Assembly: GCA_963693365.1 (NCBI GenBank)
Contig: CAVNZM010000027.1
Location: forward strand, 1-57,279
From: Amoebidium appalachense
Lineage: Eukaryota; Ichthyosporea
Length of the DNA stretch: 57,279 nucleotides
Direction: 5' to 3'
The stretch's first letter is position 1. The number at the start of each line of letters is the position of its first letter. The notes below the pieces were generated by a model that saw nothing but the letters and a program-made list of their open reading frames with translations, did not search any database and was not told the DNA's origin. Positions 16,123-23,571 of this stretch are shown here, piece by piece. Both the position numbers and the translations under genes were made by a program.

Positions 16123-16695
16123 TCAATCTTGTGGGATCACAGGATTCCTGGATTCCTCCCATTGGTCCGCTGAGCATCGATGATGTGAAGCCTGTATCCT
16201 TGGACTGGGTACCTTGTGTACATTAACCTCGTGATATTTTCTATTGCCATACGTTTTGAAAGCTTCGTTACAATTGGCATGTCTGCATTTGTATGGCCGT
16301 GTATCCGTGTGAACGTTCGTGTGTACCTGTAAAGCAAATCTATGTCGAAATGTAGCCTTGCAATCCGGCCATGTGCACTGAAAATGGCGGTCCTCGGAAT
16401 GTATGGCTTGATGAACAGAAAGGTGGTGTGACCTATAGAACCCTCTCTCACAAATACCGCATATATACCTTTTTTCGTTGAGATGCCGCCATTCGTGATG
16501 TTTTAGCGCAGATGGGGTGGTGTACGCTTTAGAACAAGATTGGAATTTGCACTTGTAGGGTCGTTCCGTGAGGAGGTATGTGTGGGTTTTCAGATGCTGC
16601 TTCTGTTTAAATACTTTGTTACATCCAACCCATTGGCATTTCCAAATTTTTGACTTTGAATTGGAACCACATTCCGGACTAGATTTACTATCCAT
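16123..16695 (-). CDS. Five-finger C2H2 zinc-finger protein
   Basis: A 190-residue protein from the ATG at 16695. Five C2H2 fingers of TFIIIA type are readable between residues about 14 and 160: C-Q-W-V-G-C with HLKTH; C-K-F-Q-S-C with LKHHEWRH; C-G-I-C with HLSVHQAIH; C-T-W-P-D-C with LQVHTNVH; and C-R-H-A-N-C with KYHEVNVH. A protein of this kind binds about 15 bp of DNA; the TGACCAC repeats just upstream are an obvious candidate target (inference). The last 25 residues are antisense to a KilA-N gene fragment, so the original C-terminus was replaced. The gene is A+T-rich compared with the window. Confidence 0.8.
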   Translation of the reverse strand: MDSKSSPECGSNSKSKIWKCQWVGCNKVFKQKQHLKTHTYLLTERPYKCKFQSCSKAYTTPSALKHHEWRHLNEKRYICGICERGFYRSHHLSVHQAIHSEDRHFQCTWPDCKATFRHRFALQVHTNVHTDTRPYKCRHANCNEAFKTYGNRKYHEVNVHKVPSPRIQASHHRCSADQWEESRNPVIPQD

Positions 16696-16738
16696 AACAA
16701 GCAAGAACAAAAAATCAAGAACCAAGACCAGACAGGAG

Positions 16739-17041
16739 TGACCTCGGCGGAGAACTTGAACTGACCACGGTGACCACGAATCGGTGACCCTAACTGACCA
16801 CACCGACCACACACTGACCACGTGCAAAATAAAAAGAACTAGTATTGTGTGCCGATTTCTACATAAAGTATATATATATTTCTGTAGTGTGGTCAGTGTG
16901 GTCAGTGTAGTCACCAAAAAACCAAGTTGGCCGAGAAGGGTGCGCGTGTTGATTCTGATTATGAAAAGTTGGCGGTGGGGTGGGGTGTGGGGTGGTTGCT
17001 GTCCACGGTGACCACAGTGACCACGATGACCACAGTGACCG
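16739..17041 (+). repeat. TGACCAC iteron-like array
   Basis: About ten copies of TGACCAC or near matches, often 9 bases apart. There are five forward copies at 16762-16820, two inverted (GTGGTCA) at about 16889-16905, and three to four forward at 17006-17041. The array fills the gap between the zinc-finger gene start and the helicase gene end. Spacing and mixed orientation resemble initiator-binding iterons. The helicase 3' end and the zinc-finger gene's upstream region overlap it. Confidence 0.8.
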
Positions 17042-17046
17042 CTAAG

Positions 17047-18534
17047 TTAAGACATCCTGTCGACTACACTGGGCTGGAGGTTGTTCCATCGTGAAGTATA
17101 TGCGCCAGCGATCAACGACTCCCTCAGCTTTGTGAATTCGAGCACGTATCCTCGTTGCGCCTTACCGTCGTTTCGTTTAGAAAGCCTTGGACCCAGATAC
17201 TTGGTCAATACAGTGCCAAGCTTATTGAGTCCTGCCCCACGGGTATCTTTTCTGTTCAACTCACACCACCTGTTGAGGTATGGAACGAGCAAGGTTGGGG
17301 TAATAAACTTGCCATCGAGGTCAACCATATCCTCGCACCCATTGTTACCGTCAACCAGATCCAGGAGGAACAGCTCACACGTCTCCCTTGCAAGCAGTTT
17401 CAGCTCTTCCTTCAGTTTTGATGATGGTGGGCGAAGGTATAGTTTGATTGGATTGCCGTCAGGGGAGTACCTGTGCAGATATTGAAACAAGTGGCGCAGA
17501 TTGTTGACGTCCCTGTATGTGGCCCAGAGTGTCTCGAAGTATTTCTGGTCGTGTACTCTTGCTGGGGATACATCAAAACACGCTGTTCTGCGATCGCTGG
17601 CCTCAACCCGAAGCGGCCAGTCCTCGTTTGACATAAAAACATACCGCTCGCACGACTTCCTTTGCATTTGGTCGATGCCCTTTCTCTCGACCACCATGGT
17701 TGTATCTGTTATCATATTCTTCAATTGGTTGTTCACTCCGTGCTCCCCACCAAACATGACTTCGTCCACCAGAATGAGGAGTTTATCTGCCATGTGGTTG
17801 TTGAAGTTGCCTACTAACCTGTGTTTGCTGTTGACCGTAACCACCAAATGCTCTCCAAGTAGTTTTGAGAATATCCCCCAAAACATATTTTTACCGGTCC
17901 CCTGGATGGATTTGAAGAGGCAGCAGCTGTCTGGTTTTGTGCCCGGGTGTTGTATAATGTGACATATCCAAGTGAGTAAAAAGTTGCTCATTATTTCGTC
18001 CTTGGCAGCCATGATCTCATGGAGATGGTCCAAGAAAGGCTGAACACGCGCTTGTTCAATTACAAGCCCAGGTTCTGGATGAAAAGCCATACCCTTGTAT
18101 GTATTGAAACTGGCGTAATTTTCCTCGTTCTCGCAATTGGGATCTGATGGATCAAAAATTACGCTATAGAACCACGTGCAAGTAGATTCGGTCAGATATT
18201 TGTCACCCTTATAGGTCTTGGTGACTGGATGGCCATTGGTATCCTTGCAGTCGTACTGAAAGTTCATGGATGCAAGTTTGGTGCGAACAGCATCTTTTGG
18301 CTGTATGTCAAACACACTCTCCTTCCCTTTGTTCATCTTGACAATGTACGCGTTGCTGCTGTCCATGACACATGCCACCTTGGTTCTCAGAAACTGCAAT
18401 ATGTCTTCTTTGCTGTCCCACCTGCGTTTGTGCAGTGCGCTCGATGGAACAAATGTTGGCATCCCATCGTTTGTAGCGAGAAAAGCCCTGCGTCTGTTTT
18501 CATCGGTTCGAGTTTGTTCCGAGAGGTCAGACAT
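17047..18534 (-). CDS. SF3 (D5-type) replicative helicase
   Basis: A 495-residue protein related to the D5/DUF5906 superfamily 3 helicases: Walker A SIQGTGKN (209-216), Walker B LLILVDEV (252-259), and motif C region YVFMSNEDWPL (298-308) with the arginine of SDRR (313-316). The N-terminus lacks a primase domain; a separate primase lies at 29708. The C-terminal part (VPYLNRWCELN, then KLGTVLTKYLG) looks like a winged helix and has a counterpart in the nuclease-like protein at 18674. It should act as a DNA-unwinding hexamer at a replication fork. It is clearly A+T-richer than the core genes and adjacent to an iteron-like array, so it may belong to an acquired replicon rather than to the virus core. 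Confidence 0.88.
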   Translation of the reverse strand: MSDLSEQTRTDENRRRAFLATNDGMPTFVPSSALHKRRWDSKEDILQFLRTKVACVMDSSNAYIVKMNKGKESVFDIQPKDAVRTKLASMNFQYDCKDTNGHPVTKTYKGDKYLTESTCTWFYSVIFDPSDPNCENEENYASFNTYKGMAFHPEPGLVIEQARVQPFLDHLHEIMAAKDEIMSNFLLTWICHIIQHPGTKPDSCCLFKSIQGTGKNMFWGIFSKLLGEHLVVTVNSKHRLVGNFNNHMADKLLILVDEVMFGGEHGVNNQLKNMITDTTMVVERKGIDQMQRKSCERYVFMSNEDWPLRVEASDRRTACFDVSPARVHDQKYFETLWATYRDVNNLRHLFQYLHRYSPDGNPIKLYLRPPSSKLKEELKLLARETCELFLLDLVDGNNGCEDMVDLDGKFITPTLLVPYLNRWCELNRKDTRGAGLNKLGTVLTKYLGPRLSKRNDGKAQRGYVLEFTKLRESLIAGAYTSRWNNLQPSVVDRMS

Positions 18535-18673
18535 AGTGAATTGCTATTGGTGTAGAAAATATTTCTTCGTCCCGAGCGAGCGATCACCGTTTAATGGCAG
18601 CTTGCGCAGACCAGAAAAGACTACCTTCGGTGTGATCAGGAGTTTGCAGCCATTTTTTTTCCGGCCCACAGTG

Positions 18674-19381
18674 ATGGCAACCTACAACGAGGCGTATGTT
18701 AGAGACAAACTGGCACGGATTGAAGGTGGGCGACGCGAAGTGTCTACCCCCTCAGGCCGGATCGACCTGCTCACAGACACAGACATCATCGAGGTCAAGC
18801 GTGCTCGACAGTGGAAGGCCGCCATGGGACAGGTGCTGGCGTACAGGCAGTACTATCCCACCCACCAACCACGGGTCCATCTGTTTGACTATGCGCCAGG
18901 AGACGTGTACAGGACGGCAATTGAAACGATGACAGCCCTGAACATACGCGTGACGTTGGAACCTGATACTATGCAACTTGTATGGGGTAAACGGCCAACA
19001 CCTCCCGTGCCAGAACCTAATTCCGTTCCTGTGGAGGTACAGTTCTTGAAAGACATGGCAAACGGATACGGTATTGCGATACCACAGCTCGTGCAAGGCG
19101 AAATGTGGGTGACGACGCAGGGTATGATGGAGCTGATGCGTACTTGGGCGAGCACGAGGGGGACGGATACATTGGTTCGGGTGGGGTCCAAAAGGTTGGG
19201 TTCATGTCTTAGAAGGGTTCTTGGGGATCGTATGACGGTCGACGCGGGTATGGTGAAAGTAGGAAACCCCACGTCAAAAACAACAACGGCATACCTTTTC
19301 AACAGAAAGAAGGTATTGGACTTTGAGGCAGGTTGCCGCGCCTCTGCGGGCGGTGACGCAGGGGGCCCGCGAGGCACGTGA
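18674..19381 (+). CDS. PD-(D/E)XK-like nuclease with C-terminal winged helix
   Basis: A 235-residue protein, divergent from the helicase gene. Residues about 25-80 carry the family core: RIDLLTDTDIIEVKRARQWK (catalytic-type D, E and K), AAMGQVLAY, RVHLFDYAP. A linker follows, then a C-terminal domain (about 155-225) with TQGMMELMRTWAS, LGSCLRRVLGDRM and TTAYLFNRKKV, similar in layout to the end of the SF3 helicase. The shared module suggests a common partner or DNA site. I start at 18674 although the frame is open upstream, because the upstream part overlaps the helicase gene antisense. Confidence 0.72.
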   Translation: MATYNEAYVRDKLARIEGGRREVSTPSGRIDLLTDTDIIEVKRARQWKAAMGQVLAYRQYYPTHQPRVHLFDYAPGDVYRTAIETMTALNIRVTLEPDTMQLVWGKRPTPPVPEPNSVPVEVQFLKDMANGYGIAIPQLVQGEMWVTTQGMMELMRTWASTRGTDTLVRVGSKRLGSCLRRVLGDRMTVDAGMVKVGNPTSKTTTAYLFNRKKVLDFEAGCRASAGGDAGGPRGT

Positions 19382-19417
19382 GGCACGCGTGATTTATTTT
19401 TCGTGTACAATGATATA

Positions 19418-19771
19418 ATGAGCGAGGCGGTAGAGGCGGTAGCGCGCGACAAGACACTCATCCGGGAGCGACTGGCCGAAGCCGAGGACGGCGTGTGCGC
19501 GGTGCCGACGCGGGCGGGGCGGATCGACGTGCTGACGGGCACGGACACGATCGAGGTGAGCCACGTGTCGGAGTGGAAGACGGCGATCGGCAACGCGCTC
19601 GCGTGCAACCACTTCTACCCGGACCGCGAGCCGCGGATCCACCTGTTCGGCTACGCGCCGGCGGAGGTGTACAAGGTTGCGGTGCAGACGATCCTGTCGC
19701 TGGACATCACGGTGAGCAGCCGAGATAGACACGGTCGCGATGATCTGGGGGCCCGGGCCCGACGAGAATAA
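19418..19771 (+). CDS. Nuclease-family paralogue, probably inactive
   Basis: A 117-residue relative of the nuclease-like proteins at 3008, 18674 and 24995: RIDVLTGTDTIEVSHVSEWK, then IGNALAC and RIHLFGYAPAEVYKVA. The lysine of the E-V-K motif is serine (IEVSH), which should abolish metal-dependent cleavage. Unlike its relatives it has the G+C-rich codon use of the viral core, so it has been resident longer or was co-opted. It ends shortly after the conserved domain with an arginine-rich tail. Confidence 0.65.
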   Translation: MSEAVEAVARDKTLIRERLAEAEDGVCAVPTRAGRIDVLTGTDTIEVSHVSEWKTAIGNALACNHFYPDREPRIHLFGYAPAEVYKVAVQTILSLDITVSSRDRHGRDDLGARARRE

Positions 19772-19810
19772 AAGGGGTTGAAACGGATGTCCTTTTATGG
19801 CCTTGGCCAT

Positions 19811-20245
19811 TCATTCCATACGTCGTATTTGTACTGAGGTGTACGCGTCGTCGTCGGAGGGGCGACGTTCTGGGGTCATAGTATGGGGTATATTCAAGTC
19901 GTAGGAGTCAACATCGATAAGCGTCGACGACGGCGGCGTGCCCGCACCCGACGAAGCCGCCGGCGGCGTGCCCGCATCCGGCGGAGGCATGTATGGCCCC
20001 ATCAGCGGCATGCTCAGCCATCCCGACCGTGCCATGGACCAGAACTGCTTCGCGCCGTGTGACCCGCCGCGGCCGTGTCTCCGACTGCGGCTGCTGCTTC
20101 GGCTCCTCTTGCTGCTGCGGCTCCTGCTCTTGGACGCACCGCTCCTGGGCCGAGAGTGCGAGCGCGACCGTCTTGTGGCGCTGGGACGCTGGGGGGAGGG
20201 CTGTCGCGGCGCATCCTTGGCCGATTTGGATAGGGTATGCTGCAT
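19811..20245 (-). CDS. Arg/Ser-rich basic protein, 144 aa
   Basis: The ATG at 20245 is preceded by TATTTTTGTGGC, a good late-type motif; upstream codons have no ATG. Residues about 25-65 are arginine/serine dipeptide-rich (SRSRSSKRSRSSSRSRR), as in SR proteins and protamine-like virion proteins. The second half is proline-rich and ends acidic. DNA condensation in the particle or RNA binding are both possible. Confidence 0.6.
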   Translation of the reverse strand: MQHTLSKSAKDAPRQPSPQRPSATRRSRSHSRPRSGASKSRSRSSKRSRSSSRSRRHGRGGSHGAKQFWSMARSGWLSMPLMGPYMPPPDAGTPPAASSGAGTPPSSTLIDVDSYDLNIPHTMTPERRPSDDDAYTSVQIRRME

Positions 20246-20289
20246 TCTGTTTTGCCACAAAAATACTCGCGCATAGCGCTCGCGCGGGC

Positions 20290-20457
20290 TCAAACGGCTA
20301 TCGCGTAGGGTGCCAGGAGCGGGATGTGCATCGGGTTGGAAGTACCGGCGCGCCACAACCTCTCGAGCGACGCCGCGGACCCGCGTGCCCGCCTGGCCAT
20401 CCCGGCACCCGAGCGCGCGTGCCTCTTCGGCCGTGCTCTCGACCGTCGCTTACCCAT
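20290..20457 (-). CDS. Small arginine-rich peptide, 55 aa
   Basis: From the ATG at 20457, which has TGATTTTTATC upstream. The N-terminal half is MGKRRSRARPKRHARSG; the rest is moderately hydrophobic. Possibly a protamine-like or nucleic-acid-binding virion peptide. It is too short for family assignment. Confidence 0.45.
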   Translation of the reverse strand: MGKRRSRARPKRHARSGAGMARRARGSAASLERLWRAGTSNPMHIPLLAPYAIAV

Positions 20458-20477
20458 GCCCACGCCCAAGATAAAAA

Positions 20478-20882
20478 TCACGCGGCCGGGTCACAGGTGC
20501 CGAGGAGCCTGTTGAGCTTCACCTGCGACCGGATGGCGCGCGCCTCGCGCTCGGCCTTGCGGGCCTCGCACTCGCGGTGGCGCTCCATGGCCTCTCGGGC
20601 CTCGCGGCCGGCGTCCTGGGTGAGCAGGGCGAGGCGGATGATCTCGCGGGCGGCGTCGTGCTCGAGGCGCGTCTTTGCGGCCTGGTGCATGTACATGTAC
20701 TCGCGGGCCATCTGGAGGCGGCGGGCCTTTGTGCGCGGCGACAGATAGGAGTCGTTGATGTCGTCGATGATGGTGCGCACCGGCGGACCGCGGTCGCGTA
20801 TGTACAGGGACACGGCGTACGCCACGCTGCCTGCGGTCAGGAGCGCGCACACTACAATGACGGGGATGGGGAAGACGGGCAT
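20478..20882 (-). CDS. N-anchored coiled-coil membrane protein
   Basis: A 134-residue protein with one N-terminal membrane segment (about 5-27, PIPVIVVCALLTAGSVAYAV). A long charged helix follows (REIIRLALL, EAREAMERHRECEARKAEREAR) and is likely a coiled coil. CCAATAAATGTCCGCC lies just upstream of the ATG at 20882. Typical of virion membrane proteins; the family is unknown. Confidence 0.65.
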   Translation of the reverse strand: MPVFPIPVIVVCALLTAGSVAYAVSLYIRDRGPPVRTIIDDINDSYLSPRTKARRLQMAREYMYMHQAAKTRLEHDAAREIIRLALLTQDAGREAREAMERHRECEARKAEREARAIRSQVKLNRLLGTCDPAA

Positions 20883-20901
20883 GGTATAGAGCGGCGGACA
20901 T

Positions 20902-21492
20902 TTATTGGGCGTTTCTGTTCCGGCACGGGCGCCAGAAGAGCGACGTTTCGTGGGCCTGCGTGGTGCCCGGCACGCCTGCGGTCATGCACTCGCCCGACTC
21001 CATGTCGTACGAGACGGCCCTGCAGGAGGGATCGTCCACGCACATCTTCATGCACGCGTTGTTGTCGAGCACGACGACGGGCGGGCGGTCGAACGCGCCG
21101 CCGCGGACCTTGGCCACCCAGTTGGGGTCGATGCTCTCGAGCTTGCGGTAGTATCCATAGTCGACGTCGGGGGCCGTGGACCCCCACGTGGACCCGATCG
21201 TGCATGTGCGCGTGGAGAACTGGTAGTTGGCGGCGCGGCCCGTCGCGTCGGCACGGTTGATGCAGCTCTGTGGGTCCGTGTTGGTTGTGGTCTCGTTGGC
21301 GACGAACTTGCCCTTCATGCCGAGCTTCCAGCGCGGATCCATCAGCTCCTTGAACGGACGCTCGATGACCTTGACCGGGACGTCCCTGCTGCACGTCGAC
21401 GCGCTCGCGGTCTGTGTGTTGTACGCCAGCGTCACCAGCAGGAGCAGGGACAGGTATATAAGCAGCTGCACGGTCGGGTTGTTGAGGTCCAT
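20902..21492 (-). CDS. Membrane-anchored PAN/apple-like protein
   Basis: A 196-residue protein with an N-terminal signal-anchor (about 7-28, VQLLIYLSLLLLVTLAY) and a cysteine-containing ectodomain. The C-terminal part (NACMKMCVDDPSCRAVSYD, about 147-165, then G-E-C) matches the C-x3-C-x4-C-x-A-x-x-Y core of PAN/apple domains, which bind proteins or sugars. A virion surface or internal-membrane protein is likely. It starts 10 bases from the divergent ATG at 21503. Confidence 0.65.
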   Translation of the reverse strand: MDLNNPTVQLLIYLSLLLLVTLAYNTQTASASTCSRDVPVKVIERPFKELMDPRWKLGMKGKFVANETTTNTDPQSCINRADATGRAANYQFSTRTCTIGSTWGSTAPDVDYGYYRKLESIDPNWVAKVRGGAFDRPPVVVLDNNACMKMCVDDPSCRAVSYDMESGECMTAGVPGTTQAHETSLFWRPCRNRNAQ

Positions 21493-21502
21493 TGAGTCAG
21501 CA

Positions 21503-22453
21503 ATGAAAATGACGGCGGGGTGTGCCATTTCCAAGCTTCTCGACGTGTTTCTGCTGTTTAGCAGGGGTGTGGAGCAGTGGCCGGCGCACGAGGGAACGGC
21601 GGCCGTAACGGCGGGGGTGGCGTACCTGCAGCAGCGACTGGCCGAAGGGGTACCGCACGGCGCGGACGAGGTGTACCGGTGGCTGCTGCGCATCGGCGCC
21701 ATGCTCTCGGACGATGTCGGGTGGTACGACGCCGTCCCCGCGTGCGCGCGGCTGCACTACCTCTGCGTGGCGGCGCTGGACTGCATGGCGCGTGTGGTGC
21801 AAGCGCGCGAGGCCCTGGACACGCACCTCGCGGACAGTGCCTCGTACGCGCCGGCCGAGCGCGTTCGTCTGGTGCAGCAGGCCGTGGAGGCGTGGGTACT
21901 TATGGACCGCGGGCTGCACGGCAACGGGGTGGTGTGGGCGCTGCGGGACGCGGTGCAGTACGAGCGCGAGATGCTGATGTCGACGCTTGGGGGGCACAAG
22001 ACGGCGGCGCGGCTGTGGGTGTTCCGGGACGACGTGCAGGAGGCGGTCGTGCGCGTGGGGGTGTGGGCCACGACGGGCGAGATGTGCGCAGCGGTGGCCG
22101 ACGCCGTGGGGGTGGCGCGGATGTACATGTATCCGTGCGAGGGGTTCGACGTGTTCATCGGCAACGGCGACGGGGAGTCCAGCGCCTGGAAGGCCGCGAC
22201 CGGCCACGAGGCGGCGGGGCCCGTGTGCGTGTGCTTCCGGCACCCGGTCCAGCTGGGCTGGGAGAACGTGCGGATCTTCGACCTCGGCGTGCGCGAGGCC
22301 GAGGTGGCGGGGCTGGTGGCCGACGTGGACGCGAGCCCGTTCAGCGCGGCGGGCTGGACCGTGGGGCGGCGGTGGGGCCGCAAGCGGAGCGCGCACGTGC
22401 AGAGCGTGTTCGACAGCTACGCCGAGCAGGTGCGTGCGGAGGCGACGAGCTAA
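21503..22453 (+). CDS. Hypothetical protein, 316 aa
   Basis: The long frame is open far upstream, but the first ATG after the divergent gene's start is 21503. The protein is helical with many aromatic residues, no membrane segment and no motif that I recognise. Its late-type position and divergent overlap with a membrane protein gene suggest a virion or assembly function, but this is only context. Confidence 0.65.
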   Translation: MKMTAGCAISKLLDVFLLFSRGVEQWPAHEGTAAVTAGVAYLQQRLAEGVPHGADEVYRWLLRIGAMLSDDVGWYDAVPACARLHYLCVAALDCMARVVQAREALDTHLADSASYAPAERVRLVQQAVEAWVLMDRGLHGNGVVWALRDAVQYEREMLMSTLGGHKTAARLWVFRDDVQEAVVRVGVWATTGEMCAAVADAVGVARMYMYPCEGFDVFIGNGDGESSAWKAATGHEAAGPVCVCFRHPVQLGWENVRIFDLGVREAEVAGLVADVDASPFSAAGWTVGRRWGRKRSAHVQSVFDSYAEQVRAEATS

Positions 22454-22474
22454 TCTCTCGCCCACCATAAGACC

Positions 22475-22720
22475 ATGCCGACGTGCGACCAGTGCAAGGC
22501 GGAATTCGTTGACAACACACAGGCAACGCTGGACGCGTACAACGAGGCGGTGGCCACGGCGCAGAGCGTGCTGTGTGCCTACGCCAGCAACAAGGCGCAC
22601 ATGGAGCTGGCGGCGGACCTAGCGGCGGCGGAGGCCAGCGCGCCGACGCTCAACGTGATCGAGGAGCTGCTGGTGGAGCTCAGGGCGCTCAAGACGGACA
22701 TTCAGGCCGGCGTGGTCTAG
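22475..22720 (+). CDS. Small C-x-x-C helical protein, 81 aa
   Basis: It starts with MPTCDQCKAEF, a possible half zinc site or redox motif, followed by two amphipathic helices. The gene sits 21 bases after the preceding stop. No family recognised. Confidence 0.6.
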   Translation: MPTCDQCKAEFVDNTQATLDAYNEAVATAQSVLCAYASNKAHMELAADLAAAEASAPTLNVIEELLVELRALKTDIQAGVV

Positions 22721-22751
22721 CGCGGGCACGTTTATTTTCTGTGGGTCACAC

Positions 22752-23190
22752 ATGGCGGAACTGATTCTAGGGGCGATGGCCCTTTATGCCGTTGGTAAAG
22801 TCATGACCGGACCCGCTTCGCGCCGCGACTCGCGGCCTGCGCCATACCGCCGCCCCGAGTGGCCGGGGGAGTGGCGGTCCGGCGACATGGCGCCGGGGCC
22901 CGTATGGGGCAGGCGTGGCAGCGAAGCCCGAACCGACACCACCCCCGGCCGGGCCGCCAACCAAGGCGGGCGAGACGGACACGGACAAGACGGGCACAGC
23001 GGACAGGGAGCAGCAAGCGGACAAGCCCTCGGCGCCAGCGAATTCAGACCAAGCGGCCGACGCGCCCGCGACAACACCCGCCCCGATCCCGGCCCGGCCC
23101 GACGCGCCCAGGCCGGCAGCCCCGGTGGAGCTCGGGGGCTTCGAGCCGGTGGACGCGAAGCGGTTCCTGGACCCGCGCGCGCAGGACTAG
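22752..23190 (+). CDS. N-anchored Pro/Ala-rich protein (frame change)
   Basis: The ATG at 22752 gives a short hydrophobic anchor (LILGAMALYAVGKVM) and a basic segment to about residue 55. From there coding character moves to the next frame: a proline/alanine/aspartate-rich linker ending GGFEPVDAKRFLDPRAQD at the TAG 23188-23190. That end meets the convergent gene exactly on a CTAG, as expected for a real stop. A one-base surplus near 22890-22915, in a G-rich stretch, would explain the break. Confidence 0.5.
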
Positions 23191-23435
23191 AGCGACATGC
23201 CCTCCCAGTTGGTGTCGTCGTCGGCTGGCGCGGGCTCGGCGGGTGCGGCCTGCGCGACGTGTGCGGCCTGGGGCTTCTGGCGGCACGGCTTCCTCGGCTG
23301 CTGCTTGGCGGGGACGTCGGGCGACGCGGCAGGCGGGGCGGGTTTGGGCTTGCAGGCGGGCACGCACCAGCGGACCGCGAGCCAGTAGCCCAGAGCCAGG
23401 CCGATGACGAGGGCGACCAGGAAGTTTGTGTCCAT
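23187..23435 (-). CDS. Single-pass membrane protein with Pro/Ala-rich tail
   Basis: An 82-residue protein with an N-terminal membrane segment (FLVALVIGLALGYWLAV) followed by a cysteine/proline/lysine-rich tail ending in an acidic DDDTNWEGMSL. Its design mirrors the convergent gene at 22752. A clear late-type motif (ACATTTTTGCCGC) lies about 12-22 bases upstream. Likely a virion membrane component. Confidence 0.6.
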   Translation of the reverse strand: MDTNFLVALVIGLALGYWLAVRWCVPACKPKPAPPAASPDVPAKQQPRKPCRQKPQAAHVAQAAPAEPAPADDDTNWEGMSL

Positions 23436-23444
23436 TAGGCTAGT

Positions 23445-23456
23445 GCGGCAAAAATG
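23445..23456 (-). promoter_or_regulatory. Late-type motif before the 23435 gene
   Basis: The minus strand reads ACATTTTTGCCGC, ending about 11 bases before the ATG. The rest of 23457-23571 shows no gene, only an AATAAA. Confidence 0.45.
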
Positions 23457-23571
23457 TGGGTGTAAACCCGCGTAATAAAAGAAGCAAGCCAACTATCCCT
23501 CCAATGCCTCCCGTGCTTCATCGGCCACCCCCTCCCCCCACGGGCCAAACGGGTCAAATACTTCCAGGGCT

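Noticed and set aside
21227-21502. Upstream extension of the 21503 gene
   Set aside because: This open frame is antisense to the PAN-like membrane protein and has no support of its own.
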